DNA of 60,989 nucleotides from an uncultured Oscillospiraceae bacterium (GCA_947628805.1 CANRBG010000007.1:1-60989); one strand, 5' to 3'. Shown: positions 35,007 to 43,722, counted from the stretch's first letter. Numbers and translations: made by a program. The notes: a model not told the origin generated them from the sequence alone.

Positions 35007-35789
35007 TCAAGATTTGTCTATGGCAGTCTCTTCCATCATTTTGCCGACTTCTCCGGCATACCACACCCGGCGCATGTAGAGCCCCTGGGGCGGCATGGTG
35101 GGGCCGGCCAGCCGCCGGTCCCCGGCCTCCAGCAGGGCCGGGATATCCGCCGGGGCCAGCTTGCCGTCGGAGGCGTACACCAGCGTGCCCACGATGGCCC
35201 GGACCATGTTGTACAAAAACCCGTCGGCACACACGGCCACGGTGATCATGTCCCCGCGCCGCTCCGCCCGGCACCAGTGAACGGTCCGGACCGTGGTCTT
35301 CGTCTCGGTGCCCACGCTGCGCACGGCGGCAAAGTCGTGCCTGCCCACGAAGGCGGCCGCCGCCGCGTCCATCCGGTCCACGTCCAGGGGCGCGGGCCAG
35401 AAGCAGGCCCGGCAGTCCAAAAACGGGTCCCGGATGCGGCTGTTGTGGATCTTGTAGACGTACTCCTTTTGGATGCAGGAGCCGATGGCGTTGAAGTCCT
35501 CCGCCGCCTCCACCGCGGCGGACACGGCGATGTCCGCCGGCAGGCGGCTGTTGAGGGCCAGGGGGACCCGGTCGATGGGAATGCCGCAGTCCGTGCGGAA
35601 GTTGGCGCAGTAGCTGAGCGCGTGGACCCCCGCGTCGGTACGGCCGCAGCCGGTCACGTGGGTCGGGTGCTGTACGGTCTTTTCCACGGCCCGCTCCAGA
35701 GTCCGCTGGACCGTGGGCAGCCCGGCCTGGGTCTGCCAGCCATGGTAGGCGGTGCCGTCATAGGCCAGACGGATGGCGATGTTCCTCAT
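35007..35789 (-). CDS. truA: tRNA pseudouridine synthase A
   Basis: 260 residues from 35789, close to the usual TruA length. The catalytic aspartate sits in TGCGRTDAGVHAL near residue 52; the N-terminus NIAIRLAYDGTAYHGWQTQ and the C-terminal block FLYNMVRAIVGTLV are conserved. It modifies U38-U40 of tRNA anticodon stems. The start overlaps the ecfT stop by 4 bases (ATGA). The ecfA1-ecfA2-ecfT-truA order is common in Firmicutes. Confidence 0.96.
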   Translation of the reverse strand: MRNIAIRLAYDGTAYHGWQTQAGLPTVQRTLERAVEKTVQHPTHVTGCGRTDAGVHALSYCANFRTDCGIPIDRVPLALNSRLPADIAVSAAVEAAEDFNAIGSCIQKEYVYKIHNSRIRDPFLDCRACFWPAPLDVDRMDAAAAAFVGRHDFAAVRSVGTETKTTVRTVHWCRAERRGDMITVAVCADGFLYNMVRAIVGTLVYASDGKLAPADIPALLEAGDRRLAGPTMPPQGLYMRRVWYAGEVGKMMEETAIDKS

Positions 35790-36592
35790 ATCCCCAGCCT
35801 CCGCAGCAGCAGGATCCCGGCCATCAGCGCCCCGCCCAGACAGAACGCCACCGCGTCCCGGCCGGCCATGTGCAGCTGTTTCATCCGGGTGCGGCCCTCG
35901 CCGCCATTGTAACAACGGCACTCCATGGCCAGAGCCAGCTCGTCCGCCCGCCGGAAGCTGGACACGAACAGGGGGATCAGCAGGGGCATCAGCGCCCGGG
36001 CCCGCTCCGGCAGCGTGCCCGTTTCCAGATCGGCCCCACGGGCCTTCTGGGCGGACATGATCCGGTCCGTCTCCTCGATGAGCAGCGGGATGAACCGCAG
36101 GGCGATGCACATCATCAGGCTCAGCTCATATACCGGCACATGGAGCTTTTTCAGGGGGCTCAAAAGCCGCTCCAGCCCGTCCGTGATGGCCAGCGGAGAG
36201 GTGGTGTAGGTCAGCAGGAACGTGCCCGACACCAAAAGCAGGATCCGCAGGACCATGGCCGCGGCCCGCTCCAGACCGGCGTAGCTGATCTTGATGGACC
36301 GCCAGCGGAAGAGATAATCGTCTCCCGTGGTGAAAAACAGGTTGAGGGCCGCCGTGAACACGATGATGAACACCAGGGGCTTCAGGCCCCGCAGCAGAGC
36401 GCCGGGCCGGATGTGGCTGACGGTCATCACCGCGCCCAGGGCGGCGATGCACAGGGCGTATCCGCCCCAGGAGCCCACCGTGAACAGTGCGATGATATAA
36501 AACACGGTCAGCAGCAGTTTGGTCCGGGGGTCCAGCCGGTGTACGGGGGTGTCGCCGGGGAAGTACTGGCCCAGGGTGATGTCCTTCAGCAT
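35786..36592 (-). CDS. ecfT: ECF transporter transmembrane subunit EcfT
   Basis: 268 residues with five or six helices. The N-terminal FPGDTPVHRLDPRTKLLLTV and the coupling-helix motif AQKARGADLETG (Ala-Arg-Gly) contact the two EcfA ATPases. The second motif is degenerate (ECRCYNGG). It forms the energising module for several vitamin-binding S components, none of which is encoded in this window. Confidence 0.95.
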   Translation of the reverse strand: MLKDITLGQYFPGDTPVHRLDPRTKLLLTVFYIIALFTVGSWGGYALCIAALGAVMTVSHIRPGALLRGLKPLVFIIVFTAALNLFFTTGDDYLFRWRSIKISYAGLERAAAMVLRILLLVSGTFLLTYTTSPLAITDGLERLLSPLKKLHVPVYELSLMMCIALRFIPLLIEETDRIMSAQKARGADLETGTLPERARALMPLLIPLFVSSFRRADELALAMECRCYNGGEGRTRMKQLHMAGRDAVAFCLGGALMAGILLLRRLGI

Positions 36593-37452
36593 GGGACGCC
36601 CCCCTTCCCCTGCCAGAGGGCCAGAACGGCCTCATAGAGTTGGTCCTCTGTGTAGATACCGGCGGGGACGTCCAGGCCCTTTTCCCGCAGCAGCCGGGCG
36701 ATATGCGCGGCGGGGGGCAGGTCCAGGCCGATGGACAGCAGCTTGCCGCTTTGGGCGAAGACCTCCGCCGGGGTCCCGTCCAGCACGATCCGGCCCGCCT
36801 CCATCACCACCAGCCGGTCGCACAGGCCGGCGATGGTCATGTCGTGGGTCACCAGCAGCACCGTGGCGTTCCGGGCCCGCTTCCAGGCGAAGAGCTTTTC
36901 CAAAAGGTCCGCCCGGCCCGCCGGGTCCAGTCCCGCCGTGGGCTCGTCCAGCACCAGCAGCTCCGGCTCCATAGCCAGCACCCCGGCGATGGCCGTGCGC
37001 CGCTTCTGGCCGCCGGACAGCTCCAGGGGGGACCGGTCAAAATACCCCTCGTCCAGGCCCACGAAAGCGGCGGCCTGGCGGACCCGGCGGTCTATCTCGC
37101 TCTTGTCCAGTTTTAGGTTTTTCGGCCCGTAGGCGATGTCCGCGAACACCGTCTCCTCGAAAAGCTGGTATTCCGGGTACTGGAACACCACCCCCACCCG
37201 GAACCGGGCGGCGCGGATGGCGGCCTTGGAGGCGAAGATGTCCTCCCCGTCCAGCAGCACCGTACCGGCGGTGGGCTTTAAAAGGGCGTTCAGGTGGCTG
37301 ATCAGCGTGGACTTGCCGCTGCCCGTGTGGCCGATGAGCCCCACCGTCATGCCCGCCTGGATGGCCAGATCCAGGCTGTCGATGGCGGTCTTTTCAAAGG
37401 GCGTGCCCCGGCTGTAGACATGGGTCAGGCCCCGTACTTCTATGTTCTTCAT
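36586..37452 (-). CDS. ecfA2: ECF transporter ATPase EcfA2
   Basis: 288 residues starting at 37452 (a longer frame to 38529 merely reads through ecfA1 out of frame). Walker A GHTGSGKSTLISHL, Q-loop VFQYPEYQLFEETV, signature LSGGQKRRTAIAG, Walker B LLVLDEPTAGLD. The C-terminal extension is typical of EcfA. It overlaps ecfA1 by 4 bases upstream and ecfT by 7 bases downstream, so the three proteins are translationally coupled. Confidence 0.95.
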   Translation of the reverse strand: MKNIEVRGLTHVYSRGTPFEKTAIDSLDLAIQAGMTVGLIGHTGSGKSTLISHLNALLKPTAGTVLLDGEDIFASKAAIRAARFRVGVVFQYPEYQLFEETVFADIAYGPKNLKLDKSEIDRRVRQAAAFVGLDEGYFDRSPLELSGGQKRRTAIAGVLAMEPELLVLDEPTAGLDPAGRADLLEKLFAWKRARNATVLLVTHDMTIAGLCDRLVVMEAGRIVLDGTPAEVFAQSGKLLSIGLDLPPAAHIARLLREKGLDVPAGIYTEDQLYEAVLALWQGKGGVPC

Positions 37453-38282
37453 GCCAGCGCCTCCCCAATGGCGGCGGCGCAGGCCTCCACCGTCAGCGCC
37501 CCGGTGGGCAGGGCCATCCCGGCGGCGTTCAGGCGCAGGATAAGGTCCGTGGTCTCCGGCACGGTCAGGTCCAGGGCCCGCAGCCGGTCTGCCTGGGGAA
37601 AGACCTCCGCCGGGGTCCCGTCCAGGGCCACCCGGCCCCGGTCCATGACGATCACCCGGTCCGCCCGGGCGGCCTCGTCCATGTGGTGGGTGATCAGGAT
37701 CACCGTGATGCCCCGGTCCCGGCACAGGGCCTCCACCGTGGAGACCACCTCTCGGCGGCCCTTGGGGTCTAGCATGGCGGTGGGCTCGTCCAGTACCAGC
37801 ACCTCCGGCTCCATAGCCAGCACCCCGGCGATGGCCACCCGCTGCTTCTGGCCGCCTGACAGCAGATGGGGCGCGTGCAGGCGAAAATCGTACATCCCCA
37901 CCTGCTTCAAGGCCCCGTCCACCCGGCGGCGGATCTCCGCCGGCTCCACGCCCATGTTCTCCGGAGCGAAGGCCACATCGTCCTCCACCACGTTGGCGAC
38001 GATCTGGTTGTCCGGGTTCTGGAACACCATCCCCACCCGGCGGCGGATAGCCAGCAAATCGTCCTCCTTGGCGGTGTCCAGCTCGTCCACCAGCACCCGC
38101 CCGGCGGCGGGCAGCAAAATGGCGTTCAGATGCTTGGCAAAGGTGGATTTGCCGCTGCCGTTGGAGCCCAGTACGGCCACGAAAGAGCCCCGGGCCACGT
38201 CCAGCGTCACCCCGTCCAGGGCGGGCCGGTCGCTGTCCGGGTAGGAGTAGGTCACATTTTCCACGCGGATAACAGGGTCCAT
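37449..38282 (-). CDS. ecfA1: ECF transporter ATPase EcfA1
   Basis: 277 residues. Walker A GSNGSGKSTFAKHL, Q-loop VFQNPDNQIVANVV, signature LSGGQKQRVAIAG, Walker B VLVLDEPTAMLD. The PDNQ Q-loop marks the EcfA1 type. GAGGCTTTTATAT precedes the ATG. It follows the methyltransferase gene after 21 bases and is likely co-transcribed with it. Confidence 0.95.
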   Translation of the reverse strand: MDPVIRVENVTYSYPDSDRPALDGVTLDVARGSFVAVLGSNGSGKSTFAKHLNAILLPAAGRVLVDELDTAKEDDLLAIRRRVGMVFQNPDNQIVANVVEDDVAFAPENMGVEPAEIRRRVDGALKQVGMYDFRLHAPHLLSGGQKQRVAIAGVLAMEPEVLVLDEPTAMLDPKGRREVVSTVEALCRDRGITVILITHHMDEAARADRVIVMDRGRVALDGTPAEVFPQADRLRALDLTVPETTDLILRLNAAGMALPTGALTVEACAAAIGEALA

Positions 38283-38303
38283 ATATAAAAGCCTCGCAGA
38301 GCA

Positions 38304-39164
38304 TTACTTTTCCCAGCGGCAGGATGCGCCGCAGGGGAGGATAAGTCCGGAGTCCGTGGCCCGCAGGCCCAACTCCTGGGCGTCGCTGGCACCGCCGTAG
38401 CTTTTGGTGAACAGGCTGTCGGCGATATAGGTCAGCACCGAGGCCGACAGGCCCGTGGTGTAGGAGTTGATGAGCACGAAAAGGGGATCGTCGGACAGAA
38501 GCGCCCGGACCGTGGATACCAGATCCCACAGGTTGTCCTCCAGCCGCCAGACCTCCCCGCCAGGCCCCCGGCCGTAGGAGGGCGGGTCCATGATCACCGC
38601 GTCATAGCGGCGGCCCCGGCGGATCTCCCGCTGGCAGAACTTCACGCAGTCGTCCACGATCCAGCGGACTGGCCTGTCCAGCACCCCGGAGCAGGCGGCG
38701 TTTTCCTTGGCCCAGGCCACCATGCCCTTGGCCGCGTCCACGTGGCAGACCTCCGCCCCGGCGGCCAGGCAGGCCACCGTGGCCGCGCCGGTGTAGGCGA
38801 ACAGGTTCAGCACCCGGACCGGCCGCCCCGCGGCGCGTATCTTTTCCATGGCCCAGTCCCAGTTGACGGCCTGTTCCGGGAACAGGCCTGTGTGCTTGAA
38901 GCTCATGGGCTTGACCTGAAAGGTCAGCGCCCCGTATCCTACCCGCCAGCTGGCGGGCAGGGTGTTCTTCTCCCAGGCCCCGCCCCCGGAGCTGGACCGG
39001 CGGTACGCCGCGTCCGGCCTCTTCCACCGAGGGTCCGTCCGGTCCGTGCGCCAGATGGCCTGGGGATCGGGACGCAGCAGGATATGGCCGCCCCAGCGCT
39101 CCAGCTTCTCCCCGCCGGAGGCGTCCAGCAGCTCATAGTCCTTCCACTTGTCTGCTACCCACAT
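38304..39164 (-). CDS. Class I SAM-dependent methyltransferase (RlmI/RlmK-related)
   Basis: 286 residues from the ATG at 39164, where GGGAGCGGGCT gives a good site; a GTG at 39182 is an alternative. SAM-binding motif I is VLNLFAYTGAATVACLAAG near residue 118, the acidic residue follows in VDAAKGM, and MDPPSYGRGP is the catalytic DPPxY motif of base methyltransferases acting on RNA. It lacks the PUA domain of the RlmI-like protein at 49841. Target unknown, probably rRNA. Confidence 0.88.
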   Translation of the reverse strand: MWVADKWKDYELLDASGGEKLERWGGHILLRPDPQAIWRTDRTDPRWKRPDAAYRRSSSGGGAWEKNTLPASWRVGYGALTFQVKPMSFKHTGLFPEQAVNWDWAMEKIRAAGRPVRVLNLFAYTGAATVACLAAGAEVCHVDAAKGMVAWAKENAACSGVLDRPVRWIVDDCVKFCQREIRRGRRYDAVIMDPPSYGRGPGGEVWRLEDNLWDLVSTVRALLSDDPLFVLINSYTTGLSASVLTYIADSLFTKSYGGASDAQELGLRATDSGLILPCGASCRWEK

Positions 39165-39197
39165 AGCCCGCTCCCAGATCACAATTTATCAGTCTAT

Positions 39198-39226
39198 GTT
39201 ATACATCTTTTTTATACGGATGTCAA
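39198..39226 (-). promoter_or_regulatory. Promoter of the methyltransferase-ecf-truA run
   Basis: On the minus strand, TTGACA (39221-39226), a 17-base spacer, TATAAC (39198-39203), with a leader of about 28 bases to the ATG at 39164. It may drive the whole downstream series to the clpE-like gene. Confidence 0.8.
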
Positions 39227-39323
39227 TTTGCGGCGAACCTCCCGGCCGCCTCACCAAAAGGGAGCAAAGGGCATATCCTGCAATATACGGACAAAACTGT
39301 TCGGATGTTGGAGGAACATATTT

Positions 39324-39875
39324 TTGCATATTTTGGAACAACTTTTACTGGTGCTGGGGCTGGCCATGGACGGCTTCGCGGCGTCGGTGTGTATGGGCAT
39401 GGCGGCGGGCAGGCGTGTCTGGCCCATCGTGTGTCTGGTGAGCGGCTTCCATGTGGTCATGCTGCTGACGGGCTATGGCCTGGGAGCCAGTCTGCCGGAC
39501 AGTCTGGCGGCGGTCTATCCCTGGGCGGCGGCCGCGCTGCTGCTGGGCATGGGCGCCAACATGATCCGGGAGGCCCGCATGCCGGAGAGCGAGCCCTGCG
39601 CCGGGGCCCGGCTGGCGGGCATGGCGGCCCTGGCCCTGGCTACCAGTCTGGACGCCATGACCGTGGGGGTGGCCTTCGCGCTGATCGAGGTGTCCCCCTG
39701 GTTCGCCGGGGGGCTCATGGGCGCGGTGATGGTAACGCTGAGCCTGGTGGGCAGTCTTTTCGGCAGTCATATCGGCCGGAACCGCCGCCGGGCCGCCCGG
39801 ACGGCGGGTGGCGCGATATTGTGCCTGCTGGGCGGGAAGCTGCTTTTGAACGCCATGGGCGTCGTCAGCTTCTGA
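39324..39875 (+). CDS. mntP: Manganese efflux pump MntP
   Basis: 183 residues from a TTG start at 39324, preceded by GGAGG with 9-base spacing. This start puts the transport aspartate of GLAMDGFAASV at residue 16, as in known MntP proteins. The second acidic motif is in TSLDAMTVGVAFAL. Six helices in two pseudo-repeats. It exports Mn(II). No clear Mn-riboswitch was found in the 140 bases upstream. A hairpin terminator follows directly. Confidence 0.93.
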   Translation: MHILEQLLLVLGLAMDGFAASVCMGMAAGRRVWPIVCLVSGFHVVMLLTGYGLGASLPDSLAAVYPWAAAALLLGMGANMIREARMPESEPCAGARLAGMAALALATSLDAMTVGVAFALIEVSPWFAGGLMGAVMVTLSLVGSLFGSHIGRNRRRAARTAGGAILCLLGGKLLLNAMGVVSF

Positions 39876-39885
39876 AAATGTACAC

Positions 39886-39919
39886 AAACGCCCGGAGAGC
39901 GATGGCTCTCCGGGCGTTT
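39886..39919 (+). terminator. mntP terminator
   Basis: AAACGCCCGGAGAGC (39886-39900) pairs perfectly with GCTCTCCGGGCGTTT (39905-39919) around GATG. It abuts the second copy of the dispersed repeat. Confidence 0.88.
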
Positions 39920-40043
39920 CAGTCTGTCAAAGAACGAGCCGTTTTCAAGGAACAAGAACGGCCCGTTTTTGCATAAAGGCAGGAAATAACCAGAAGATAT
40001 GGGAAAAGCAAGGCTTTCCCTAACTCCATACCGCCATCTTTTT
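39918..40043 (-). repeat. Dispersed repeat copy 2 with internal hairpin
   Basis: Inverted relative to the copy at 24-149. The internal hairpin is kept (39933-39943 with 39957-39967) although one arm differs, because the change gives a G-U pair. As at the other copy, the TTTGACAGACTGAA end touches a terminator hairpin of a neighbouring gene. It lies at the left boundary of the recombinase element remnant. Confidence 0.8.
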
Positions 40044-40053
40044 GAGCGGCCGT

Positions 40054-40106
40054 GTAAGATAAAGTGCATAAGTTACGTCTCCTGTAACTTATGCACTTTA
40101 TCTTAC
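40054..40106. repeat. Perfect 23-bp inverted repeat
   Basis: Arms at 40054-40076 and 40084-40106 are exact complements around a 7-base loop (GTCTCCT). The DNA is AT-rich in a GC-rich region. The stop codon of the second recombinase lies inside the right arm. It could be a terminator, a small mobile-element end or a recombination site. Confidence 0.9.
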
Positions 40107-40951
40107 TACGGCGGCGTTCTCCTTTATGCAGCTCTCCACCAGTCCGGCCACTACCTCCATCTCCTGCCGTACCTGGGTCTGTTCCTTGTCCAGGGCAGAA
40201 CAATCCGCCAGTGCGTTGAGAATCAGCCGGCCATCCTCCAGCAGTGCCTCCCGGTCCGCCAGCAACCGGCTCAGGGCGGAGCTGTGCTCCACATAGTATG
40301 GGGGAACCTCTCCTTCATTCACCGTCATCTTCTTCTGCAGGAAATCCACGGTGAACCGCTTTTGAAGCAGGGCGGAACCCTTGTACTTCTCGTTGCGGAG
40401 GATGCTCTCCACCGTCTGCCGCCGCCAGGTATCCTTTCCCGCTGGAGTGGGGATGGCCTGTCCGGTCAGCCGCTTGGCGATGGCGTTGGTGGACAGGCCG
40501 GAGAGGAACATCCGGTAGATGTCCCGGACGATCTCCGCCTCCTCCGGCACGATCTCCGGAAGCCCATCGGGTCCTTTTTCATACCCAAGAAAATGGCCGT
40601 AGGGCAGGCCGACCTTTCCGTCCGCGAACCGCTTGCGCTGGCCCCAGGTGACGTTCTCGGAGATGCTGCGGCTCTCCTCCTGGGCCAGACTGGACATGAT
40701 GGTGAGCAGCAGCTCGCCCTTGCCGTCGAAGGTGTATATGTTCTCTTTCTCAAAGAAGCACTCGCAGCCGGCGTCCTTGAGCTTGCGGATGATGGTGAGG
40801 CTGTCCACGGTGTTCCTGGCAAAGCGGCTGACGGATCGTCGCTGTCCGTGGACACACGGGCGTACCCGGCAGCACGGCGCTTGGCGGTCGAGGCAAGCGT
40901 TGATTTGGCGTGTATGTGCCTGGTGGCGGGGATGACGGTCACATTAGGCAT
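40098..40951 (-). pseudogene. Large serine recombinase, internally deleted (second of tandem pair)
   Basis: The start (PNVTVIPATRHIHAKS, then RRAAGYARVSTDSD with the start of the resolvase domain) and the rest (SRFARNTVDS, TFDGKGELLLTIMSSLAQEE, recombinase domain TPAGKDTWRRQTVESILRNE and a zinc/coiled-coil tail) are in different frames. A stretch of roughly 75 codons is missing at about 40840. The frames join at ACGATCCGTCAGCC. The remaining 236-residue frame (40098-40808) lacks the catalytic serine region's flank, so it is almost surely inactive. Confidence 0.88.
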
Positions 40952-41666
40952 GGCGGCTGTTCCTTTCTATGGTTTTCCGGCGGACCTGCTCACGCATCTC
41001 GTCCGTCCAGGATTCGGAGCGGGAGCGGTCCTGCCTGCATGGCCTGGTAGACCTCCATGGGAATGATGGCCTCATGGAAGTCCTCCACCTCCGCTTCCTC
41101 CGGGATGATCTTGTACTCGTCATCCCGGAGCCTATACCCCAGCATATTGCCGACCCACGGCATCCCGGCCTCGAAGTTTCGCCGGATGCGCCACAACTGG
41201 TTCTCACTGGCGGAGCGGCTCTCCTCCTGGGCGTAGCTGGCCAGGATCGTCATCATCAGCTCTCCGTCCGCGCTCATGGTGTGGATGTTCTGCTCCTCAA
41301 AGTACACATCCACATCCAGCCTCTTCAGCTCCCGCACCGTCCCCAGCAGCGTGACCGTGTTCCGGGCAAGGCGGGAGATGCTCTTAGTGATGACCATGTC
41401 CACCTCGCCTGCCCGGCAGGCGGCCAGAAGCTGCTGGAAGCCCCCGCGGGCGTCCTTCGTCCCGGTGATGGCCTCGTCCGCGTATACGCCGGCGTACTGC
41501 CAGCCGGGGTGTTTTTGGATCATGTCGCTGTAGTAGCTGACCTAGGCCGAGAGAGAGTGGAGCATGGCGTTCTTGCCGGAGAGGACACCCTAGCGTAAGC
41601 CGCCACCCGCGTAAGCCTAGGCAGCGGTGCCGCCGGGAATTGTATCTGTGCAACTGTGCGCTCCAT
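40944..41666 (-). pseudogene. Serine recombinase, broken (first of tandem pair)
   Basis: It starts at 41666 after AAAGGAGACGCAT with ERTVAQIQF and VAAYARVSS. An inserted base near 41580 shifts the frame, then a TAG at 41542-41544 replaces the expected CAG before VSYYSDMIQKHPGW. The catalytic-domain remainder (TGTKDARGGFQQLLAACRAG, SISRLARNTVTLLG, SYAQEESRSASE) is intact. Near 41085 EEAEVE jumps to DFHEAIIPMEVYQ, losing much of the recombinase domain, and a further frame change precedes the tail RRKTIERNSRHA. Four lesions make it a clear pseudogene. Confidence 0.9.
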
Positions 41667-41724
41667 ATGCGTCTCCTTTGTATCGATTTGGGTCACCACA
41701 TGTTCGCTCTGACAGGCGGGGATA

Positions 41725-41913
41725 TCAAGCGGTCTCGGCAAAAATACTAGCCGAAGATAGGCCGTACTTTTTGTTCAGGATAGCCCGCGCCCAGCGGCAC
41801 TCCCCCTTGGTGAAAACGCCCTCGTCCATCATAGTTCGCAGCATGGCCAGGGAGGCGCGGTAGAGCATGAGGTTGGCGGGCGCGTACTTATCCCGGCTGT
41901 CGGGACGCAACAT
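41725..41913 (-). CDS. SHOCT-like small protein of recombinase element
   Basis: 62 residues from the ATG at 41913 (an alternative at 41943 overlaps the upstream gene further). The block YAPANLMLYRASLAMLRTMM followed by GVFTKGECRWARAILNKKYG is the short helical protein that usually precedes tandem recombinase genes in Clostridial elements. No strong ribosome binding site is visible; translation may be coupled to the upstream gene, which it overlaps. Function unknown. Confidence 0.6.
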   Translation of the reverse strand: MLRPDSRDKYAPANLMLYRASLAMLRTMMDEGVFTKGECRWARAILNKKYGLSSASIFAETA

Positions 41914-42154
41914 AGCAGGCCCGGCAGAGGTCAAACGACACATCGTGGATAAAGTCGTTGTCCAGCTTCACGAAAGACACCAGCTTGTGCCGGTCCACGG
42001 CATATATGGTAAAATCTTTCATGCCGTCTGCGAGGGAGATCGCGCCGTTCTCCGGAACCCAGGCAGCGCCGTCCTCGCTGAAGCTCAGGAACTTGCAGGC
42101 CAGGTCCTCCTCGCTCATTGCAGCCCACACCTTTAAGCGCTTGTCCTCTTCCAT
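41888..42154 (-). CDS. Unrecognised 88-residue element protein
   Basis: It starts at 42154 after GGAGGATCAGAAC, a good site. The protein EEDKRLKVWAAMSEEDLACK... is acidic, with two short Cys-containing segments (LCRACY near the end). No family is recognised. It sits between a similar small gene and the SHOCT-like gene in an apparent minus-strand operon leading to the recombinases. Confidence 0.6.
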   Translation of the reverse strand: MEEDKRLKVWAAMSEEDLACKFLSFSEDGAAWVPENGAISLADGMKDFTIYAVDRHKLVSFVKLDNDFIHDVSFDLCRACYVASRQPG

Positions 42155-42182
42155 GTTCTGATCCTCCATACGATGGTTTTGC

Positions 42183-42422
42183 TCATAGGTACTGGTTGAT
42201 GGGCACCTTGAAGCGGCTGTTGTAGTAGTTGACCATCTCGCCGAAGGTGCCGAAGTAGTGACCGCCGCCCAGGTACTCCACGCACCAGTGGGGGGTGTCC
42301 TTGTCGTTGCAGTACATGATGATGGCGGCGTTGTCCTCATCCTGGGGGATGATCTTGAAAACGGAGCACCGCTCCAGATCCAGCCCCTTCCACAGATACC
42401 GCGACAGATCTTCCTCCTGCAT
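42183..42422 (-). CDS. Unrecognised 79-residue element protein
   Basis: It starts at 42422 after GGGAGGTGAGGAT; the longer frame to 42488 has no better site. The sequence QEEDLSRYLWKGLDLERCSV... ends in VNYYNSRFKVPINQYL. Not recognised; probably a small regulatory or accessory protein of the mobile element. Confidence 0.6.
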   Translation of the reverse strand: MQEEDLSRYLWKGLDLERCSVFKIIPQDEDNAAIIMYCNDKDTPHWCVEYLGGGHYFGTFGEMVNYYNSRFKVPINQYL

Positions 42423-42536
42423 ATCCTCACCTCCCTTCGTCTGTGGATTTGGGCGGCAAATGCGAGGCAGCATCTGCCCCCCTCTCACTATCCATTGGAG
42501 ATCAGGAGGGCCTTTTGACGAAGGGAGAGAGAAACA

Positions 42537-42779
42537 TTAATGTGTAAAGATATCGGGAAACTCGGCAGCGAGCTGCTTTCTCGCTTTTTTCAGGCGGGAG
42601 ATGAACGTGGTCCGCTTGATACCGATGGCCTCGGCAATAGCCGCATCGGACAGGCCGGCTTGCCGGAGCTGGCCAATCTTGATGGCTTCGGGCATGAGCT
42701 CCTCCAGCCGGGCCAGCAGCTTTTCCAGAGCGACCTTGTCACAGAGGGAGCACAGAAGGCCATCGCGGACGATTTTCAC
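42537..42779 (-). CDS. Small HTH protein, sigma-region-4-like
   Basis: About 80 residues if started at the GTG at 42779 (start uncertain; the open frame continues to 42974 across what looks like a rearrangement junction). LEELMPEAIKIGQLRQAGLS then DAAIAEAIGIKRTTFISRLK is a helix-turn-helix of the sigma-70 region 4 type. Such proteins in integrative elements regulate transfer or excision genes. It may be truncated at its N-terminus. Confidence 0.45.
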   Translation of the reverse strand: MKIVRDGLLCSLCDKVALEKLLARLEELMPEAIKIGQLRQAGLSDAAIAEAIGIKRTTFISRLKKARKQLAAEFPDIFTH

Positions 42780-42918
42780 ATCAAAAAGCCCCGTGAGTAT
42801 GGCGAAAAATATATTTGCGAGCTGTGCCCGGCAGGCGTTGATTTTCATGGGATTCAGAGCGAAAATGTCACACGCCAAGGGGCCAAGGGCCCTTGAGTAC
42901 CTGCAAAGAGGAACGCAC

Positions 42919-43518
42919 ATGACTATCCACCTGAACACCCATCCAGACGACCGCAAGGATATGGTCAAGGCCATTTCAGAGCGGACCGGCCTGGACGCCG
43001 CCTACATAGGGCCTCCCTCTTTCGCCTACCAGATCGGCGCGGTGACGGTCAACCGGGACGGCACCATCGACTACGAGCAGGACCCCAGCTAGGCAGTACC
43101 TGATCCGCCGCATGACCGGCAACGATGACCTTTACCTTTCCTCCGCCTTCACCGACGCCATAAGTGCCAAGACCGACCACGAGAGCATCGCGAACATCCA
43201 GGCAGATTTGAAAACCGGCATGGAGCGCGGCGAGGTCGTGGGCGTGAGCCTCGCGGACGACACCTTCATGATGATCTTCCCCTACGATGCACAGGATCCC
43301 GCCCGCTGGGAGGCCATTGGGGCGCTGATGCGCGGGATGATGCGCATGGCCAAGGCGGCCACCCGCGTGAGCCTGGATACCCGAGTCACCGAGGAGAACG
43401 AGAAATATTACGCCCGCTCCTGGCTGGTGCGTATGGGCTACGGCGGGCCGGAGCATAAAGAACTCCGGGCCACGCTTCTGGACCACCTGAAGGGCTACAC
43501 CGCATTCAAGACCCAGGC
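42919..43518 (+). pseudogene. Virulence-associated protein remnant
   Basis: It starts at 42919 after GAGGAACGCAC with a domain (RKDMVKAISERTGLDAAYIG, FAYQIGAVTVNRDGTIDYEQ) like the N-terminus of a virulence-related protein common on Clostridial conjugative elements. A stop at 43090-43092 and a frame change follow. The C-terminal part of the same family resumes (EKYYARSWLVRMGYGGPEHK, then TLLDHLKGYTAFKT). The middle appears deleted. Function in elements is unknown. Confidence 0.6.
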
Positions 43519-43722
43519 GGAGCAGGCCCGCCGGGAGTTCACCGCCAACGTTTCCCATGAGCTGAAGACCCCTCTGCACGTCATCTCTGGCTACGCGGAG
43601 CTGATGCAAAACGGCTTCGAGCGGTTTTACCGGGGCGACAAGAGCCGGAGCAAGGAGATCCCCGGAACGGGGCTGGGGCTTGTCCATCGTCAAGCACGCC
43701 GCCCAGGTCCACGGCGCGGAAA
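43519..43722 (+). pseudogene. Sensor histidine kinase fragment
   Basis: Fused in frame to the preceding remnant. QARREFTANVSHELKTPLHV is the H-box with its phospho-acceptor histidine. It is followed at once by FERFYRGDKSRSKEIPGTGL from the ATPase domain, skipping about 80 residues between the two. An extra base then shifts the frame where LSIVKHAAQVHGA would be expected. It is a small internal fragment with no sensor and no usable ATPase domain. Confidence 0.8.

Noticed and set aside
36586-38529. A 647-residue fusion reading through ecfA1 into ecfA2
   Set aside because: The N-terminal 350 residues are an out-of-frame reading of ecfA1. The real ecfA2 starts at 37452 with a 4-base overlap.
39183-39323. 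Manganese (yybP-ykoY) riboswitch before mntP
   Set aside because: GGGAGCA resembles part of the motif, but the paired helices and the second conserved loop could not be found in the 140 bases available.
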